From NCBI RefSeq assembly GCF_002907375.1, contig NZ_MIYK01000010.1, forward strand, positions 62,001 to 126,000: a DNA stretch of 64,000 bases. The letters run 5' to 3'. Origin of the DNA: Fructilactobacillus lindneri DSM 20690 = JCM 11027. GTDB lineage: Bacteria; Bacillota; Bacilli; Lactobacillales; Lactobacillaceae. Position 1 is the first letter of the stretch. The number at the start of each line of letters is the position of its first letter. The position numbers were made by a program, and so were the translations under genes. Positions 1 to 7,736 of this stretch are shown here, in pieces. The notes below the pieces were generated by a model. The model was not told the DNA's origin. It worked only from the letters and a program-made list of their open reading frames with translations, and ran no database searches.

Positions 1-333
1 TTCGTCGACTAATTGGTATTCACTATCGCTGCCGGGACGAATATATGATCCAGCATAAAAAACACGATCTCCTTTTTGAAACAGACTGGTTTCTGTACCA
101 ACTGCTTCAACGGTTCCACAAGCATCATAGCCGATTACCTTTGGTTCGGGTAAAGTTGTTTTTTGACTGCGACGAGTAAAAATATCAACGGGATTAACTG
201 AAACTGCTTCGACTTTCACAACTAAATCATGTGGTTGCGGTGTTTTTAATTCCGTTTCGAAACTAAATAAACTTTTTGCGTCTGAGATAGGTAAGTATTT
301 TGTGTAACCAATAGCATTCATTTTTTGTGACAT
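1..333 (-). CDS. Zinc-type alcohol dehydrogenase/quinone oxidoreductase, 3' part outside window
   Basis: Only the first 111 codons lie in the window. They read as the N-terminal GroES-like domain of a medium-chain dehydrogenase/reductase: MSQKMNAIGYTKYLP, then a stretch with SVNPVDI, and GYDACGTVEAVG followed by FQKGDRVFYAG, which are the usual conserved blocks of NAD(P)H quinone oxidoreductases of the zinc-binding-ADH family. Such enzymes reduce quinones, enones or aldehydes in the cytosol. The start at the ATG ending at 333 has a good GGGAG ribosome binding site just upstream. Whether catalytic zinc is bound cannot be judged from this half. It runs divergently from the membrane-protein gene at 528. 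A decayed C-terminal piece of a similar enzyme lies at 7301-7390. Confidence 0.8.
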   Translation of the reverse strand, partial: MSQKMNAIGYTKYLPISDAKSLFSFETELKTPQPHDLVVKVEAVSVNPVDIFTRRSQKTTLPEPKVIGYDACGTVEAVGTETSLFQKGDRVFYAGSYIRPGSDSEYQLVDE

Positions 334-527
334 AATCTAATCTCCCTTGTTATTTGATTAACTAAACTATAAGCCGTTTTGACAATCATAAATGTGTCTA
401 TTATTCATTTTGATATTTCCTTACATAAAGTAATTATATTAACTCTAGTATAGTAGAAGTTTACTTTAATGGATAGAAAACCGTTTATGTGATTGGTATA
501 ATGATGAAATGAATTAGGGGGATTGTG

Positions 528-1334
528 ATGTTATATTTAACCGCTAGTATTTTCGGCTTTATTATCGGTGTTTTTATCATGTGGTTTTTGTATCGAAAAA
601 AAGCAACTGGGGTTTTTCCAGTCACTTTTGTGATTACTTTTGCTATTTTTTTAGCTGTCATTTTATTAGTTACCTTGTTTTTATGGTTTGAGTTGCCTAA
701 TGAATCAGATTGGATTGATTATGCGGGCGAAATTATTGGAGCAGTTACTGGATCTTTGATTGCTGCTTCAATTTCTTATTATGTAACGGTTGGCACGCAA
801 ACTAATTTGGACCGACAAAAAGCAATTAATCACTATATTTTGGATTGGCAACTGAATAATAAAAAAGATCTTTATAATGATTTTAAAAGTTCGGAAGCAA
901 CAGTGAGTGCGATTACGGATGCTGGTAATCAGTTAGGAGCTTTATTTAGTGAAAATAATGGTGATACTCGGATTGCAGCTGCGCAAATCAAAGCCATTAA
1001 TTTGAGCTTAAAAACTAATCTTACTAACTTTAAAAATCAGTTGAATTATATTGATGACAAATATAAACCAACTTTTGATTTTGTAACCAAGATGAGTTAT
1101 AAAGGAACGTCAATTCAGGATTGTTTAAACGTTATTAATCAGGATTTAGATGGTTTATCGTCATTTGAAACATCGTTAACAAATTTATTGCAGACTTATC
1201 AAAATGATGATGCAAGTCAGACAGCTAACTTGTATCATCAAGCACAACTTGACTTTGTAAACGCAAAAAATAGTTTTCAGCTAGAAAAACCATTTTCTGA
1301 AATGCTGAATATCTTAATTGAATTTCCAAATTAA
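528..1334 (+). CDS. Membrane protein of unknown function with long helical C-terminal part
   Basis: I do not recognise a named family. The protein (268 residues from the ATG at 528) has two strongly hydrophobic segments at about 1-20 and 28-52 and a third, weaker one near 68-85 (EIIGAVTGSLIAASISYYV), then about 180 polar residues with helical heptad-like patterns and no obvious catalytic motif. This suggests an inner-membrane anchor with a cytoplasmic helical domain. The GTG at 525 is possible, but the AGGGGG at 516-521 is too close to it and better placed for the ATG at 528. An extended -10 (TGGTATAAT) lies at 494-502. A strong terminator follows directly, so it is probably monocistronic. 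Confidence 0.7.
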   Translation: MLYLTASIFGFIIGVFIMWFLYRKKATGVFPVTFVITFAIFLAVILLVTLFLWFELPNESDWIDYAGEIIGAVTGSLIAASISYYVTVGTQTNLDRQKAINHYILDWQLNNKKDLYNDFKSSEATVSAITDAGNQLGALFSENNGDTRIAAAQIKAINLSLKTNLTNFKNQLNYIDDKYKPTFDFVTKMSYKGTSIQDCLNVINQDLDGLSSFETSLTNLLQTYQNDDASQTANLYHQAQLDFVNAKNSFQLEKPFSEMLNILIEFPN

Positions 1335-1335
1335 A

Positions 1336-1374
1336 CAAGCCAGTTCTCAATGTTTGAGAGCTGACTTGTTTTTG
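1336..1374. terminator. Bidirectional hairpin terminator
   Basis: Near-perfect inverted repeat (AACAAGCCAGTTCTCAA and its partner with one mismatch, three-base loop TGT) followed by TTTTTG on the plus strand. It ends the 528-1334 gene and also lies just past the stop of the small minus-strand gene at 1377. Confidence 0.8.
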
Positions 1375-1376
1375 TT

Positions 1377-1538
1377 TTATTTCAATTTTTTAATAATATA
1401 ATATGCTACAAACGCTAAGATAGCAAAAGTTATAATGACATAAATAAATCTCATTAAATATCCTTGTGCAGGGAATAAAATAATTAAAATCATAACGAAA
1501 ACGCAAATTATTAATGCAGTTTTTTTCTTATCCATCAT
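1377..1538 (-). CDS. Small membrane protein, 53 residues
   Basis: This short ORF starts MMDKKKTALIICVFVMIL and ends KKLK. It has two hydrophobic segments (about residues 8-22 and 30-48) separated by a short turn with PAQGY, so it is a two-pass or hairpin membrane peptide. An AAGGAGA ribosome binding site sits just upstream of the tandem ATG codons; the second ATG (1535) is better spaced. Charged lysines at both ends fit membrane topology rules. It shares the bidirectional terminator at 1336. No family is recognised. The next gene on the other side encodes an XRE-membrane regulator, but they are divergent and a link is only a guess. Confidence 0.6.
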   Translation of the reverse strand: MMDKKKTALIICVFVMILIILFPAQGYLMRFIYVIITFAILAFVAYYIIKKLK

Positions 1539-1675
1539 TTTCTCCTTTTTTGTTTATTTATCTTAAAATTATTGTATTGTAGAATAAATAACAAGCTATG
1601 ATATTAAGACATTACGAAATTTTTGTCGTAAAATCTTTACCAAGTAGTTAAGAACGTTATTATTATGAGGATATT

Positions 1676-2281
1676 ATGAACTTATCAAATCAATTAAAAA
1701 AATATAGACAAAAGCAAAAAATAACGCAAGAAATGTTGTCTAACCATTTACATGTTTCGAGAAAAACAATTTCTAACTGGGAAACGGGAAGAAGTACTCC
1801 AGATTATGAAACCTTATTAGCTGTCAGTGATTTTTTTAATGTTAGTATCGATGAATTATTGGGGAATGATATTAAGCAAACTGATGAGTTTAATTTTACA
1901 TCACAAAATCGCAAAAATTTATTTTGGTTTTCCTATTATTTAAACATAATTTTATTAGGATTAAGTTATTTAAACTTTCTTCGTTTATTTATATTTCCGC
2001 TCATTTCTCTTGTTTTAGTGGTTAATCTTATTTTTCTGCTTTTATTGGGGGGAAAAGTAAAGTTACATTTTAAACAAAAGTCACATTTGCTTAATTTATT
2101 TATATTAGTGGGAGTTCATACTTTTGTTAATATATTATTATTAAATGTTGTTAGAAATTTTAAAGCTATTTTTGCTTTTCATACTTTGATTTATAATATT
2201 GGCTCAATTACTGGTAACATAGTCTTATTAACTATCATGGGAACAAGTTTTTTGTTGACATTATTGATGTTTAATAAGTAA
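1676..2281 (+). CDS. XRE-family regulator with C-terminal membrane segments
   Basis: Residues about 5-60 form a Cro/C1-type helix-turn-helix: LKKYRQKQKITQEML, then SRKTISNWETGRSTPDYETL, then FFNVSIDELLG, which is the standard XRE domain with its typical closing motif. From about residue 83 on the protein is very hydrophobic, with four predicted membrane segments (about 84-104, 105-124, 137-159, 172-198). Membrane-anchored XRE proteins of this layout are common in lactobacilli and are thought to sense envelope state, but the ligand and targets are unknown. The start follows GAGGATATT. There is no clear terminator after it; the 190 bases downstream hold only the terminator of the converging gene. 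Confidence 0.85.
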   Translation: MNLSNQLKKYRQKQKITQEMLSNHLHVSRKTISNWETGRSTPDYETLLAVSDFFNVSIDELLGNDIKQTDEFNFTSQNRKNLFWFSYYLNIILLGLSYLNFLRLFIFPLISLVLVVNLIFLLLLGGKVKLHFKQKSHLLNLFILVGVHTFVNILLLNVVRNFKAIFAFHTLIYNIGSITGNIVLLTIMGTSFLLTLLMFNK

Positions 2282-2387
2282 TTATTATAATTACAGTTAT
2301 TACGGAATCAAAAGTTGAATAACACTATTTTTATACTTAATGCAAAAGAATAATTATCATAATACTGAAACTTACCAGATAACAAAA

Positions 2388-2424
2388 AAGGATTCATTCG
2401 ATTAAATATCGGAATGAATCCTTA
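2388..2424 (-). terminator. Terminator of the acetoacetate decarboxylase gene
   Basis: Inverted repeat AGGATTCATTC / GAATGAATCCT with a 12-base loop. Read on the minus strand it is followed by TTTTTTGTT, so it works for the gene that stops at 2476. Confidence 0.75.
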
Positions 2425-2475
2425 GAAAACGTATATTTTTAATTAGAATCTAGATGATTTTCATTTAGAGATTAT

Positions 2476-3210
2476 CTATTTTAAATAGTTATAAACTTCT
2501 TTGGGTTGTCCCAAACTTAAATCTGCAACGATATCGGTACCACCAACAATTTCTTTTACTGGTAAATCTGCTACTGGTGCATGTACATGTTCAAATAATT
2601 GTAAACGAACAGGACTATTCCAAGCTGACTTAACTTTAATGTCATTAATTGTACTTTCAGTTAATTCGCAGATTCGTAAAGAACCATCATAATTGCGCAT
2701 AATATTTAAACGATAACTAGGCTGTGTAATGATATCAGTTGCTTTTTGTAAATTCATTGGTTGATAACGATATCCCATTGTTCCTTGAGCTACCCGTAAA
2801 GAACCATAATCAAGTTTTCCTACGATTGTATCTCCATCGACATAGACTTCAGGTTTCGCTAATTTTTTAGGGAAAGATGCCATTTCACGTCCAGAAGCAA
2901 TCGCTCCAAAATTATCAACATACATGGCTAACGTAAATTCACCAACTTTTCCATTAAAAGTACATGGGATTACCTGACCAGCTTCAGTATAATTACCTAA
3001 TCCTGTTGCGTCTGGCATCTTAATAAATTCAAATTTAACCTGATTGTCAATTGGCTCCAATGGTTCTGGAAGAAGCTTTCTCAAGGCTTTTCCATCTGTT
3101 TTGTAGACAAAATTTACAAATTCACGATTATAAAATTTAACTTTTGCAGGTGGAAATGCGGGATCATTAATTGGAGTTGTCACTTGTTTTAATAGGTCTT
3201 CTTTTTTCAT
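2476..3210 (-). CDS. adc: Acetoacetate decarboxylase family protein
   Basis: At 244 residues this matches the usual ADC length. The block GREMASFPKKLAKPEVY near residues 107-123 corresponds to the family's active-site region, in which a pair of adjacent lysines forms and tunes the Schiff base; KK is present. In clostridia the enzyme makes acetone and CO2 from acetoacetate in the cytosol, but many homologues act on other beta-keto acids, so the substrate here is open. The start has AAGAGGT upstream. The PanE-like reductase gene ends 14 bases before this start, so the two are almost certainly one operon, which suggests a small keto-acid metabolism unit. A strong terminator follows. Confidence 0.85.
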   Translation of the reverse strand: MKKEDLLKQVTTPINDPAFPPAKVKFYNREFVNFVYKTDGKALRKLLPEPLEPIDNQVKFEFIKMPDATGLGNYTEAGQVIPCTFNGKVGEFTLAMYVDNFGAIASGREMASFPKKLAKPEVYVDGDTIVGKLDYGSLRVAQGTMGYRYQPMNLQKATDIITQPSYRLNIMRNYDGSLRICELTESTINDIKVKSAWNSPVRLQLFEHVHAPVADLPVKEIVGGTDIVADLSLGQPKEVYNYLK

Positions 3211-3224
3211 GATTAATTACCTCT

Positions 3225-4268
3225 TTAGTTTTCTTTAGTTAATAGTGCAGAAAATTTTTGCATAGTATCATTAAATTCAGGTAATTTACCCGTATTTTGT
3301 GATTTGGTAACAATTTCAATTACTAAATCATTAAATGGGGTAGGGATATCATGCTTTTTGCCAGTTTCAGCAATAATGCCATTAATATCATTAATTTCAG
3401 TTTGTCTTCCTTTTTCTAAGTCTTGTAACATACTAGCTTTTAAGTTTTTACTATTTTGCATGATCTTATTTAAAAATACTAACTGCTTTTTTTCATCATT
3501 TTGAGAGTTAATTGCAAAAGAATTCAAATCTAAACTACTCATCTTAGCAAACACAACTCCATCAGCTTTGCCAGCTTTTAGTCCTTCGTTGATAATGTTC
3601 AAAGCACTTTCAATTCCAACTTTATCATCAGCAATTTGTCCAAAAGTAGCATTGCTAGCAGCTGATAATCCGCTAAACGAAGCATTAATTAACAACTTAG
3701 ACCACTTCGTTCCAAGTAAATTGTCAGAAATTTCAGTACCACCAACATTACTTAAAACTTCTTTGATTTTTTTAATTCTTGGAGTAGTTTTACCATCTAA
3801 TTCGCCAATTTGGAATGCTAATTTGTTAAATAATGGTAGTTCTGTAGTTAATTCCGATTCAACATTATTTAATAAAGTCCCACCAAATTCTACTGATCCT
3901 GCGACAACGTTTTTAGGATTAATTTGTTTAATTATTTTGACCTCTGGAACTCCATTTTGTAATGATACCAAAGTTCCATCTGGCTTTAGAATTTTTTTAA
4001 TTTTCTTTAAAACCTCATTATTATGTGTCTGTTTTGTCAAAAGTAAAACAATATCATAATCTTGATTTTTCAATTCTTCTGGAGTTTTTGCTGAAACGGG
4101 GACAGAAAAGTCGACTGAACCAGTCACATGAGCTCCTTTATCATTTAAATCTTGAATATGTTGTTTTCCATGTGCAATTAAATCAACACTGTTCTTACCA
4201 TATTCTTTAGTTAAGTATGCCCCAATAATTGTTCCTAAAGAACCTGCACCATATACTGCAATTTTCAT
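3225..4268 (-). CDS. Ketopantoate reductase-like protein (PanE/ApbA family)
   Basis: Residues 1-20 hold the dinucleotide-binding fold (AVYGAGSLGTIIGAYL), followed by the ApbA domain with LLTKQTHN and VSLQNGVPE, and a C-terminal helical domain with GTKWSKLLINASFSGLSA and the closing DINGIIAETGKKHDIPTPFND. This is the two-domain layout of 2-dehydropantoate 2-reductases, which reduce ketopantoate with NADPH. At 347 residues it is some 40 longer than typical PanE, and several lactobacilli carry paralogues of this kind that act on other 2-keto acids. It is the promoter-proximal gene of the operon with adc. I would not assign pantothenate synthesis without the other pan genes, which are not in the window. 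Confidence 0.8.
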   Translation of the reverse strand: MKIAVYGAGSLGTIIGAYLTKEYGKNSVDLIAHGKQHIQDLNDKGAHVTGSVDFSVPVSAKTPEELKNQDYDIVLLLTKQTHNNEVLKKIKKILKPDGTLVSLQNGVPEVKIIKQINPKNVVAGSVEFGGTLLNNVESELTTELPLFNKLAFQIGELDGKTTPRIKKIKEVLSNVGGTEISDNLLGTKWSKLLINASFSGLSAASNATFGQIADDKVGIESALNIINEGLKAGKADGVVFAKMSSLDLNSFAINSQNDEKKQLVFLNKIMQNSKNLKASMLQDLEKGRQTEINDINGIIAETGKKHDIPTPFNDLVIEIVTKSQNTGKLPEFNDTMQKFSALLTKEN

Positions 4269-4400
4269 TAAAATACCTACTTTCTAATTTTAAAAACCAA
4301 TAATAATCAATAGGAAACTATAGTCTTTGAAAAATAAAAAAGCAAAATATCTGATTAGTTTATTGTTATTATTTGATAAATAACTGATAATTTTAAATAT

Positions 4401-4440
4401 TAAAATAGCCTTAACTTATTTTAATAAGTTAAGGCTACAA
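4401..4440 (-). terminator. Terminator of the menB-menE operon
   Basis: Perfect 12-bp inverted repeat AGCCTTAACTTA / TAAGTTAAGGCT with a 6-base loop, followed on the minus strand by ATTTTAATAT. Its inner sequence is nearly the same as the hairpin at 7220-7248. Confidence 0.75.
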
Positions 4441-4452
4441 GATTATTCCTAG

Positions 4453-5886
4453 TTAAATTTTGGATTGTAACAGTTTTCGACGTATCTTTCCGTTATTCGT
4501 TTTTGGTAATTCATCTATTAAAATAAACTGTTTTGGAACTTTATATTTAGCCATTTTAGAGGTTAAATAATCGGAAAGTTGTTGTAAATTGATAACTTTA
4601 TTTGTGACTATAAACGCTACTGGGACGGAACCCCACGTTGAATTTTGTTTACCAATAACCGCTGATTCAACTATTCCGGGAAATTGATTAATTACGTTTT
4701 CTACTTCACGAGGATAGATATTTTCTCCACCAGAAATGATTAATTCTGATAAACGACTTTTAAGATAGAGAAAGCCATCTGAATCCAAGTAACCCAAATC
4801 ACCTGTCTTAAACCAGCCTTCAGAAGTAAATTGATTGTGGTTAGTTTCATTGAGATAACCAGGTGAAATATTAGCGGCTTTTAATAAGACTTGACCAACT
4901 TGATTTAGAGCTATACTATCAGCAATTTTTAAACTAACCGGAAATAAGGGCTTCCCAACGGAACCGATTTTATTGATAGCATCGATTGGATTTAACGCTA
5001 CTACTTGCGAAGCAGTTTCCGTCATTCCATATGATTGAATAACATTGATTTGTTCATCACGACAAGCTTGTAAAGTTGCAATGTCAATCTCTCCACCACC
5101 AAGCAGCATATAAGAAAAGTAAGAACTATATGGTTCGCTTTTTTTTGACAATAATTTTTTGAGCATATAAGGGACAACTGAGATAATGGTTCCAACTCCT
5201 GTAATTAAGTCATGGTTAATTGATTCCTCATCAAAATGATCATAAAGGCGAACACTCATACCGTAAATTAAGCTACGCATCATAATTGAAAATCCACTAA
5301 TGTGAAATAACGGAACGGCACAAATCCAGGTATCTTTCGCCGTTACTGGTAAATTCAAATTAGCACCAATTGCGCTAGACCAATGATTACGATAAGTTTG
5401 TAAAACACCTTTGGGCTTGCCAGTTGTTCCAGACGTGTACATAATGCTAGTAACTTGGTTTAAATCAAATTCCGATTTAATAAAGTCAGCTGCATCACTG
5501 GTTTTTGCTCTCATTAAATTATTTAATGATATTAAAGTTACTGAGGCTAATTTTTGTAGTTTGTTTTGAAACTCATCTGCATAAATTAATAAACTGATTT
5601 GAGCGTCTTGAAGCTGATAATGAATTTCAGGCAGTGCCAAATTTTTATTAATAAAAACAATCTCGATGCCCAATTGTTGCAGAGCTAAAATGGTGAAATA
5701 AAGTTGAGGAGTGTTATTTCCTAAAATAGCTACTCGTTGTAATTTTTGGATGTTACTTCCTACTAAATGGTTACAAACCTTAATAACTTGTTGTTTTAAT
5801 TCTGTAAAATTCCAGCTTTGTTGTTTAAAAGAAAGTGCCATTCGTTTTGGGGTTAATAAAGCTCGTTTTTGCAGCCAATTATCCAT
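4453..5886 (-). CDS. menE: o-Succinylbenzoate-CoA ligase
   Basis: The 477-residue protein is an AMP-forming acyl-CoA synthetase. The P-loop signature MYTSGTTGKPKGV is near residue 150, the A5 block SYGMTET near 285, the hinge region GWFKTGDLGYLDSDGFLYLKSR near 360, the A8 block SGGENIYPREVE near 390, and the catalytic lysine block KTNNGKIRRKLL at the C-terminus. MenE activates o-succinylbenzoate with ATP and CoA in menaquinone/naphthoate synthesis. Identification as MenE rather than another acyl-CoA ligase rests on its position 14 bases after menB in the same direction. The start ATG at 5886 follows AAGGAAGG... reading AAGAAGGTTTG on the coding strand. Confidence 0.85.
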   Translation of the reverse strand: MDNWLQKRALLTPKRMALSFKQQSWNFTELKQQVIKVCNHLVGSNIQKLQRVAILGNNTPQLYFTILALQQLGIEIVFINKNLALPEIHYQLQDAQISLLIYADEFQNKLQKLASVTLISLNNLMRAKTSDAADFIKSEFDLNQVTSIMYTSGTTGKPKGVLQTYRNHWSSAIGANLNLPVTAKDTWICAVPLFHISGFSIMMRSLIYGMSVRLYDHFDEESINHDLITGVGTIISVVPYMLKKLLSKKSEPYSSYFSYMLLGGGEIDIATLQACRDEQINVIQSYGMTETASQVVALNPIDAINKIGSVGKPLFPVSLKIADSIALNQVGQVLLKAANISPGYLNETNHNQFTSEGWFKTGDLGYLDSDGFLYLKSRLSELIISGGENIYPREVENVINQFPGIVESAVIGKQNSTWGSVPVAFIVTNKVINLQQLSDYLTSKMAKYKVPKQFILIDELPKTNNGKIRRKLLQSKI

Positions 5887-5900
5887 TTAACAAACCTTCT

Positions 5901-6722
5901 TTAAGGAAACTTAGGGAATTGATCGAAGTTAGGATCACGTTTTTCCATGAAAGCATCTCGGCCTTCTTTGGCTTCATCACTGGTGTAGTAAAGTAAGGTA
6001 GAATCACCGGCTAATTGTTGAATTCCAGCTAAACCATCGGTAGCGGCATTCATAGAAGCTTTGATTAAACGAAGCGACATTGGCGAACGTTTCAACATTG
6101 TATCGCACCATTCCAATGTTTCTTTTTCAACATCAGCTAAAGGAACGACTTTATTAATCCAGCCCATATCATAAGCTTCTTTGGCAGTATAAGTTTTACA
6201 CATAAACCAGACTTCTTTAGCTCGTTTCATACCAATGGTATCCGCTAATAAACCAGCCCCGTAACCCCCATCAAAACTACCAACTTTAGGACCGGACTGT
6301 GCAAATTTACCATTGTCAGCCGAAATTGTGATGTCACAAACTAGCTGCAACACGTTTCCGCCACCAACTGACCAGCCACGAACCATCGCAATCACTGGCT
6401 TAGGAATGATACGAATTAAGTGTTGTAAATCAAGTACATTTAAGCGGGGAATGCGGTCTTTACCAACGTAACCACCATTGCCACGAACGCCTTGGTCGCC
6501 ACCGGAACAAAAGGCAAGGTCTCCTTGTCCAGTTAAAATAATTGCACCAATAGTCGAATCATCACGACAACGTGCAAAGGCATCAATCATTTCTTCCACT
6601 GCCACGGGCGTGAAAGCATTTCTGACTTCCGGACGATTGATGGTGATTTTGGCAATTTTTCCAGTTCTTTCAAATAAAATATCTTGGTAATCGTTTTTGA
6701 TTGTTTCCCATTTTCTAGTCAT
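5901..6722 (-). CDS. menB: 1,4-Dihydroxy-2-naphthoyl-CoA synthase
   Basis: Crotonase fold with MenB-specific features: [15 protein letters not shown] near residue 80, [20 protein letters not shown] near 130, and [22 protein letters not shown] near 160, then the [17 protein letters not shown] closing block and a C-terminus ending [11 protein letters not shown], typical of MenB. It cyclises o-succinylbenzoyl-CoA to DHNA-CoA. A TTG exists 12 bases upstream, but GGAGG overlaps it and is well placed for the ATG ending at 6722, so I start there (273 residues). menE follows after 14 bases. The thioesterase gene that would release DHNA is divergent, 80 bases away. Upstream naphthoate genes (menF, D, H, C) are not in the window. 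Confidence 0.92.
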   Translation of the reverse strand: MTRKWETIKNDYQDILFERTGKIAKITINRPEVRNAFTPVAVEEMIDAFARCRDDSTIGAIILTGQGDLAFCSGGDQGVRGNGGYVGKDRIPRLNVLDLQHLIRIIPKPVIAMVRGWSVGGGNVLQLVCDITISADNGKFAQSGPKVGSFDGGYGAGLLADTIGMKRAKEVWFMCKTYTAKEAYDMGWINKVVPLADVEKETLEWCDTMLKRSPMSLRLIKASMNAATDGLAGIQQLAGDSTLLYYTSDEAKEGRDAFMEKRDPNFDQFPKFP

Positions 6723-6801
6723 AATGACCTCCAAATTGATTGTGATAATATGCTTAGTATAAGATTAATTAAAAAAGATTGTTAGCGGAAGGGATTAACT
6801 T

Positions 6802-7167
6802 GTGAATTTAATCGATTTATTTAACATAAAAACTGAACTATTAACTCCAGCAAAAGTAATTTTAACGATGGAAATCAAATCAGAACATCAGCAACCGTAT
6901 GGTTTAATGCATGGCGGCATTAGTTGTGTTCTAGCTGAAACTGCAGCTAGTTTAGGTGCTAATCAGAATCTTGATTCTAGCAAACAAGTGGCAGTTGGAC
7001 TGGATATTCAGACTACACATTTAAGACCAATGAAGCTGGGACAACTCAACGTCACAGCTATCCCAGTGAAAATTGGACAACAAGTTCAAACTTGGCAGGT
7101 TAAAATTTTCCATCATGATCGACAAATAAGTGAATCAAATGTAAATCTTTTTAATCAAATGATTTAA
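6802..7167 (+). CDS. menI: Hotdog-fold thioesterase, likely DHNA-CoA thioesterase
   Basis: This 121-residue protein belongs to the PaaI/YdiI thioesterase group: PYGLMHGGISCVLAETAASLGAN carries the conserved HGG loop and the catalytic Glu/Ala helix, followed by VGLDIQTTHLRPMKLGQLNV and a final strand WQVKIFHHDRQISESNV. Such enzymes hydrolyse aromatic acyl-CoAs. Beside menB and menE the natural reading is hydrolysis of DHNA-CoA to DHNA. The GTG start has GGAAGGGA upstream at the right distance. It is transcribed away from menB, so the promoter regions overlap in the 80-base gap. The last strand is short compared with other family members, but nothing looks broken. Confidence 0.75.
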   Translation: MNLIDLFNIKTELLTPAKVILTMEIKSEHQQPYGLMHGGISCVLAETAASLGANQNLDSSKQVAVGLDIQTTHLRPMKLGQLNVTAIPVKIGQQVQTWQVKIFHHDRQISESNVNLFNQMI

Positions 7168-7219
7168 ACTAATCATGCATTACTAATTATAACGATATAT
7201 TTAATTGAAATATGAAAAA

Positions 7220-7248
7220 AGTCTTAACTTATTTGATAAGTTAAGACT
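7220..7248 (-). terminator. Hairpin terminator left behind the oxidoreductase remnant
   Basis: Perfect 13-bp inverted repeat AGTCTTAACTTAT / ATAAGTTAAGACT with loop TTG. The T-run lies on the minus-strand side (TTTTTTCATA), so it belonged to the minus-strand gene now reduced to 7301-7390. It may also slow plus-strand transcription from the thioesterase gene. Confidence 0.65.
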
Positions 7249-7300
7249 AAAAGTTAATAATTATTGATTTGTTCCAGTTAAAGTTATAAATATCTAATCT

Positions 7301-7390
7301 TCAGTCAAATTCAATCAATATTCTCCCGTTTTTGCCATGATCTGCTAAATGTTTTTGCGCAGTTTTGATATTTTTAAAATTATAAATAAA
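7301..7390 (-). pseudogene. C-terminal remnant of a medium-chain oxidoreductase
   Basis: Thirty codons with no start read FIYNFKNIKTAQKHL, then ADHGKNGRILIEFD and a stop. This matches the C-terminus of quinone-oxidoreductase-type medium-chain dehydrogenases (helix with AxxHL, then GRIL, then a final strand). In-frame stops lie directly upstream, and nothing earlier in the gene is recognisable. Its terminator at 7220 is intact, which supports a recently lost gene. The partial gene at 1-333 is of the same family, but I cannot tell whether the two were paralogues. Confidence 0.6.
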
Positions 7391-7444
7391 TTATTTCTTA
7401 TTTAATTTCAAAATGATTTTAAAGTATAATATGATTAAAAGTTA

Positions 7445-7473
7445 TTGACTAATATTTTATAACATGTTTAAAT
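7445..7473 (+). promoter_or_regulatory. Candidate promoter of the Cys-leader operon
   Basis: TTGACT at 7445-7450 as -35, then a 17-base spacer and TTAAAT at 7468-7473 as -10 (4 of 6 matches). A second possible -10, TATAAT at 7425-7430, has only a weak -35. Either would give a leader transcript that includes the small ORF at 7510. Confidence 0.4.
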
Positions 7474-7509
7474 ATTATTAACATTTAATTAAGAGAGGAG
7501 GAAGAATTA

Positions 7510-7569
7510 ATGACTACTTTTATGAACGCTTATCAATCAAACTGCTGCTGTACTTGTTGCATGATATAG
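7510..7569 (+). CDS. Cys-rich leader peptide, 19 residues
   Basis: The ORF reads MTTFMNAYQSNCCCTCCMI and stop. It has a very strong ribosome binding site (GAGGAGGAA, with GGAGG at 7497-7501) eight bases before the ATG. Five of six consecutive codons 12-17 are Cys (TGC TGC TGT, ACT, TGT TGC), a density that chance does not explain and that is the hallmark of amino-acid-sensing leader peptides. It is followed by a chain of alternative RNA stems and a terminator (7592-7782), then a cystine-type binding-protein gene. The likely role is ribosome-mediated sensing of Cys-tRNA supply; the peptide itself need not have a function. A metal-binding role for the peptide is a less likely alternative. Confidence 0.75.
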   Translation: MTTFMNAYQSNCCCTCCMI

Positions 7570-7591
7570 GGAGCGTTCGTAAACTTGTTTG

Positions 7592-7673
7592 GATACGGAT
7601 GTTGCCACATCTGTATCTAAGTGGAGTAGTTGTCATATCCGGTTAGATACAACTTGATTGTTAGTCTAGCTGG
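7592..7673 (+). promoter_or_regulatory. Alternative RNA stems of a probable cysteine attenuator
   Basis: Four segments can pair with their neighbours in turn. A (7592-7602) pairs 11 bp with B (7607-7617). B extended (7612-7624) pairs with C (7639-7651), 13 positions with one mismatch. C (7639-7648) pairs 10 bp, with G-U pairs, with D (7664-7673). D (7661-7673) pairs 13 bp with E (7743-7755), which is the 5' arm of the terminator. So A:B plus C:D leaves the terminator free to form, while B:C plus D:E prevents it. The leader coding region also pairs with the following bases (7522-7530 with 7572-7580). How ribosome position chooses between these is not resolved by eye. Confidence 0.65.
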
Positions 7674-7736
7674 GATTGTATGTTAAAAGTGTTTTTAACA
7701 TACTTTAATTCTTTTTCTGAATTACGTTTAGAAAAT

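Noticed and set aside
3568-4059. 163-codon ORF on the plus strand
   Set aside because: It is antisense to the PanE-like gene, has no ribosome binding site and no recognisable domain; a shadow of codon use on the other strand.
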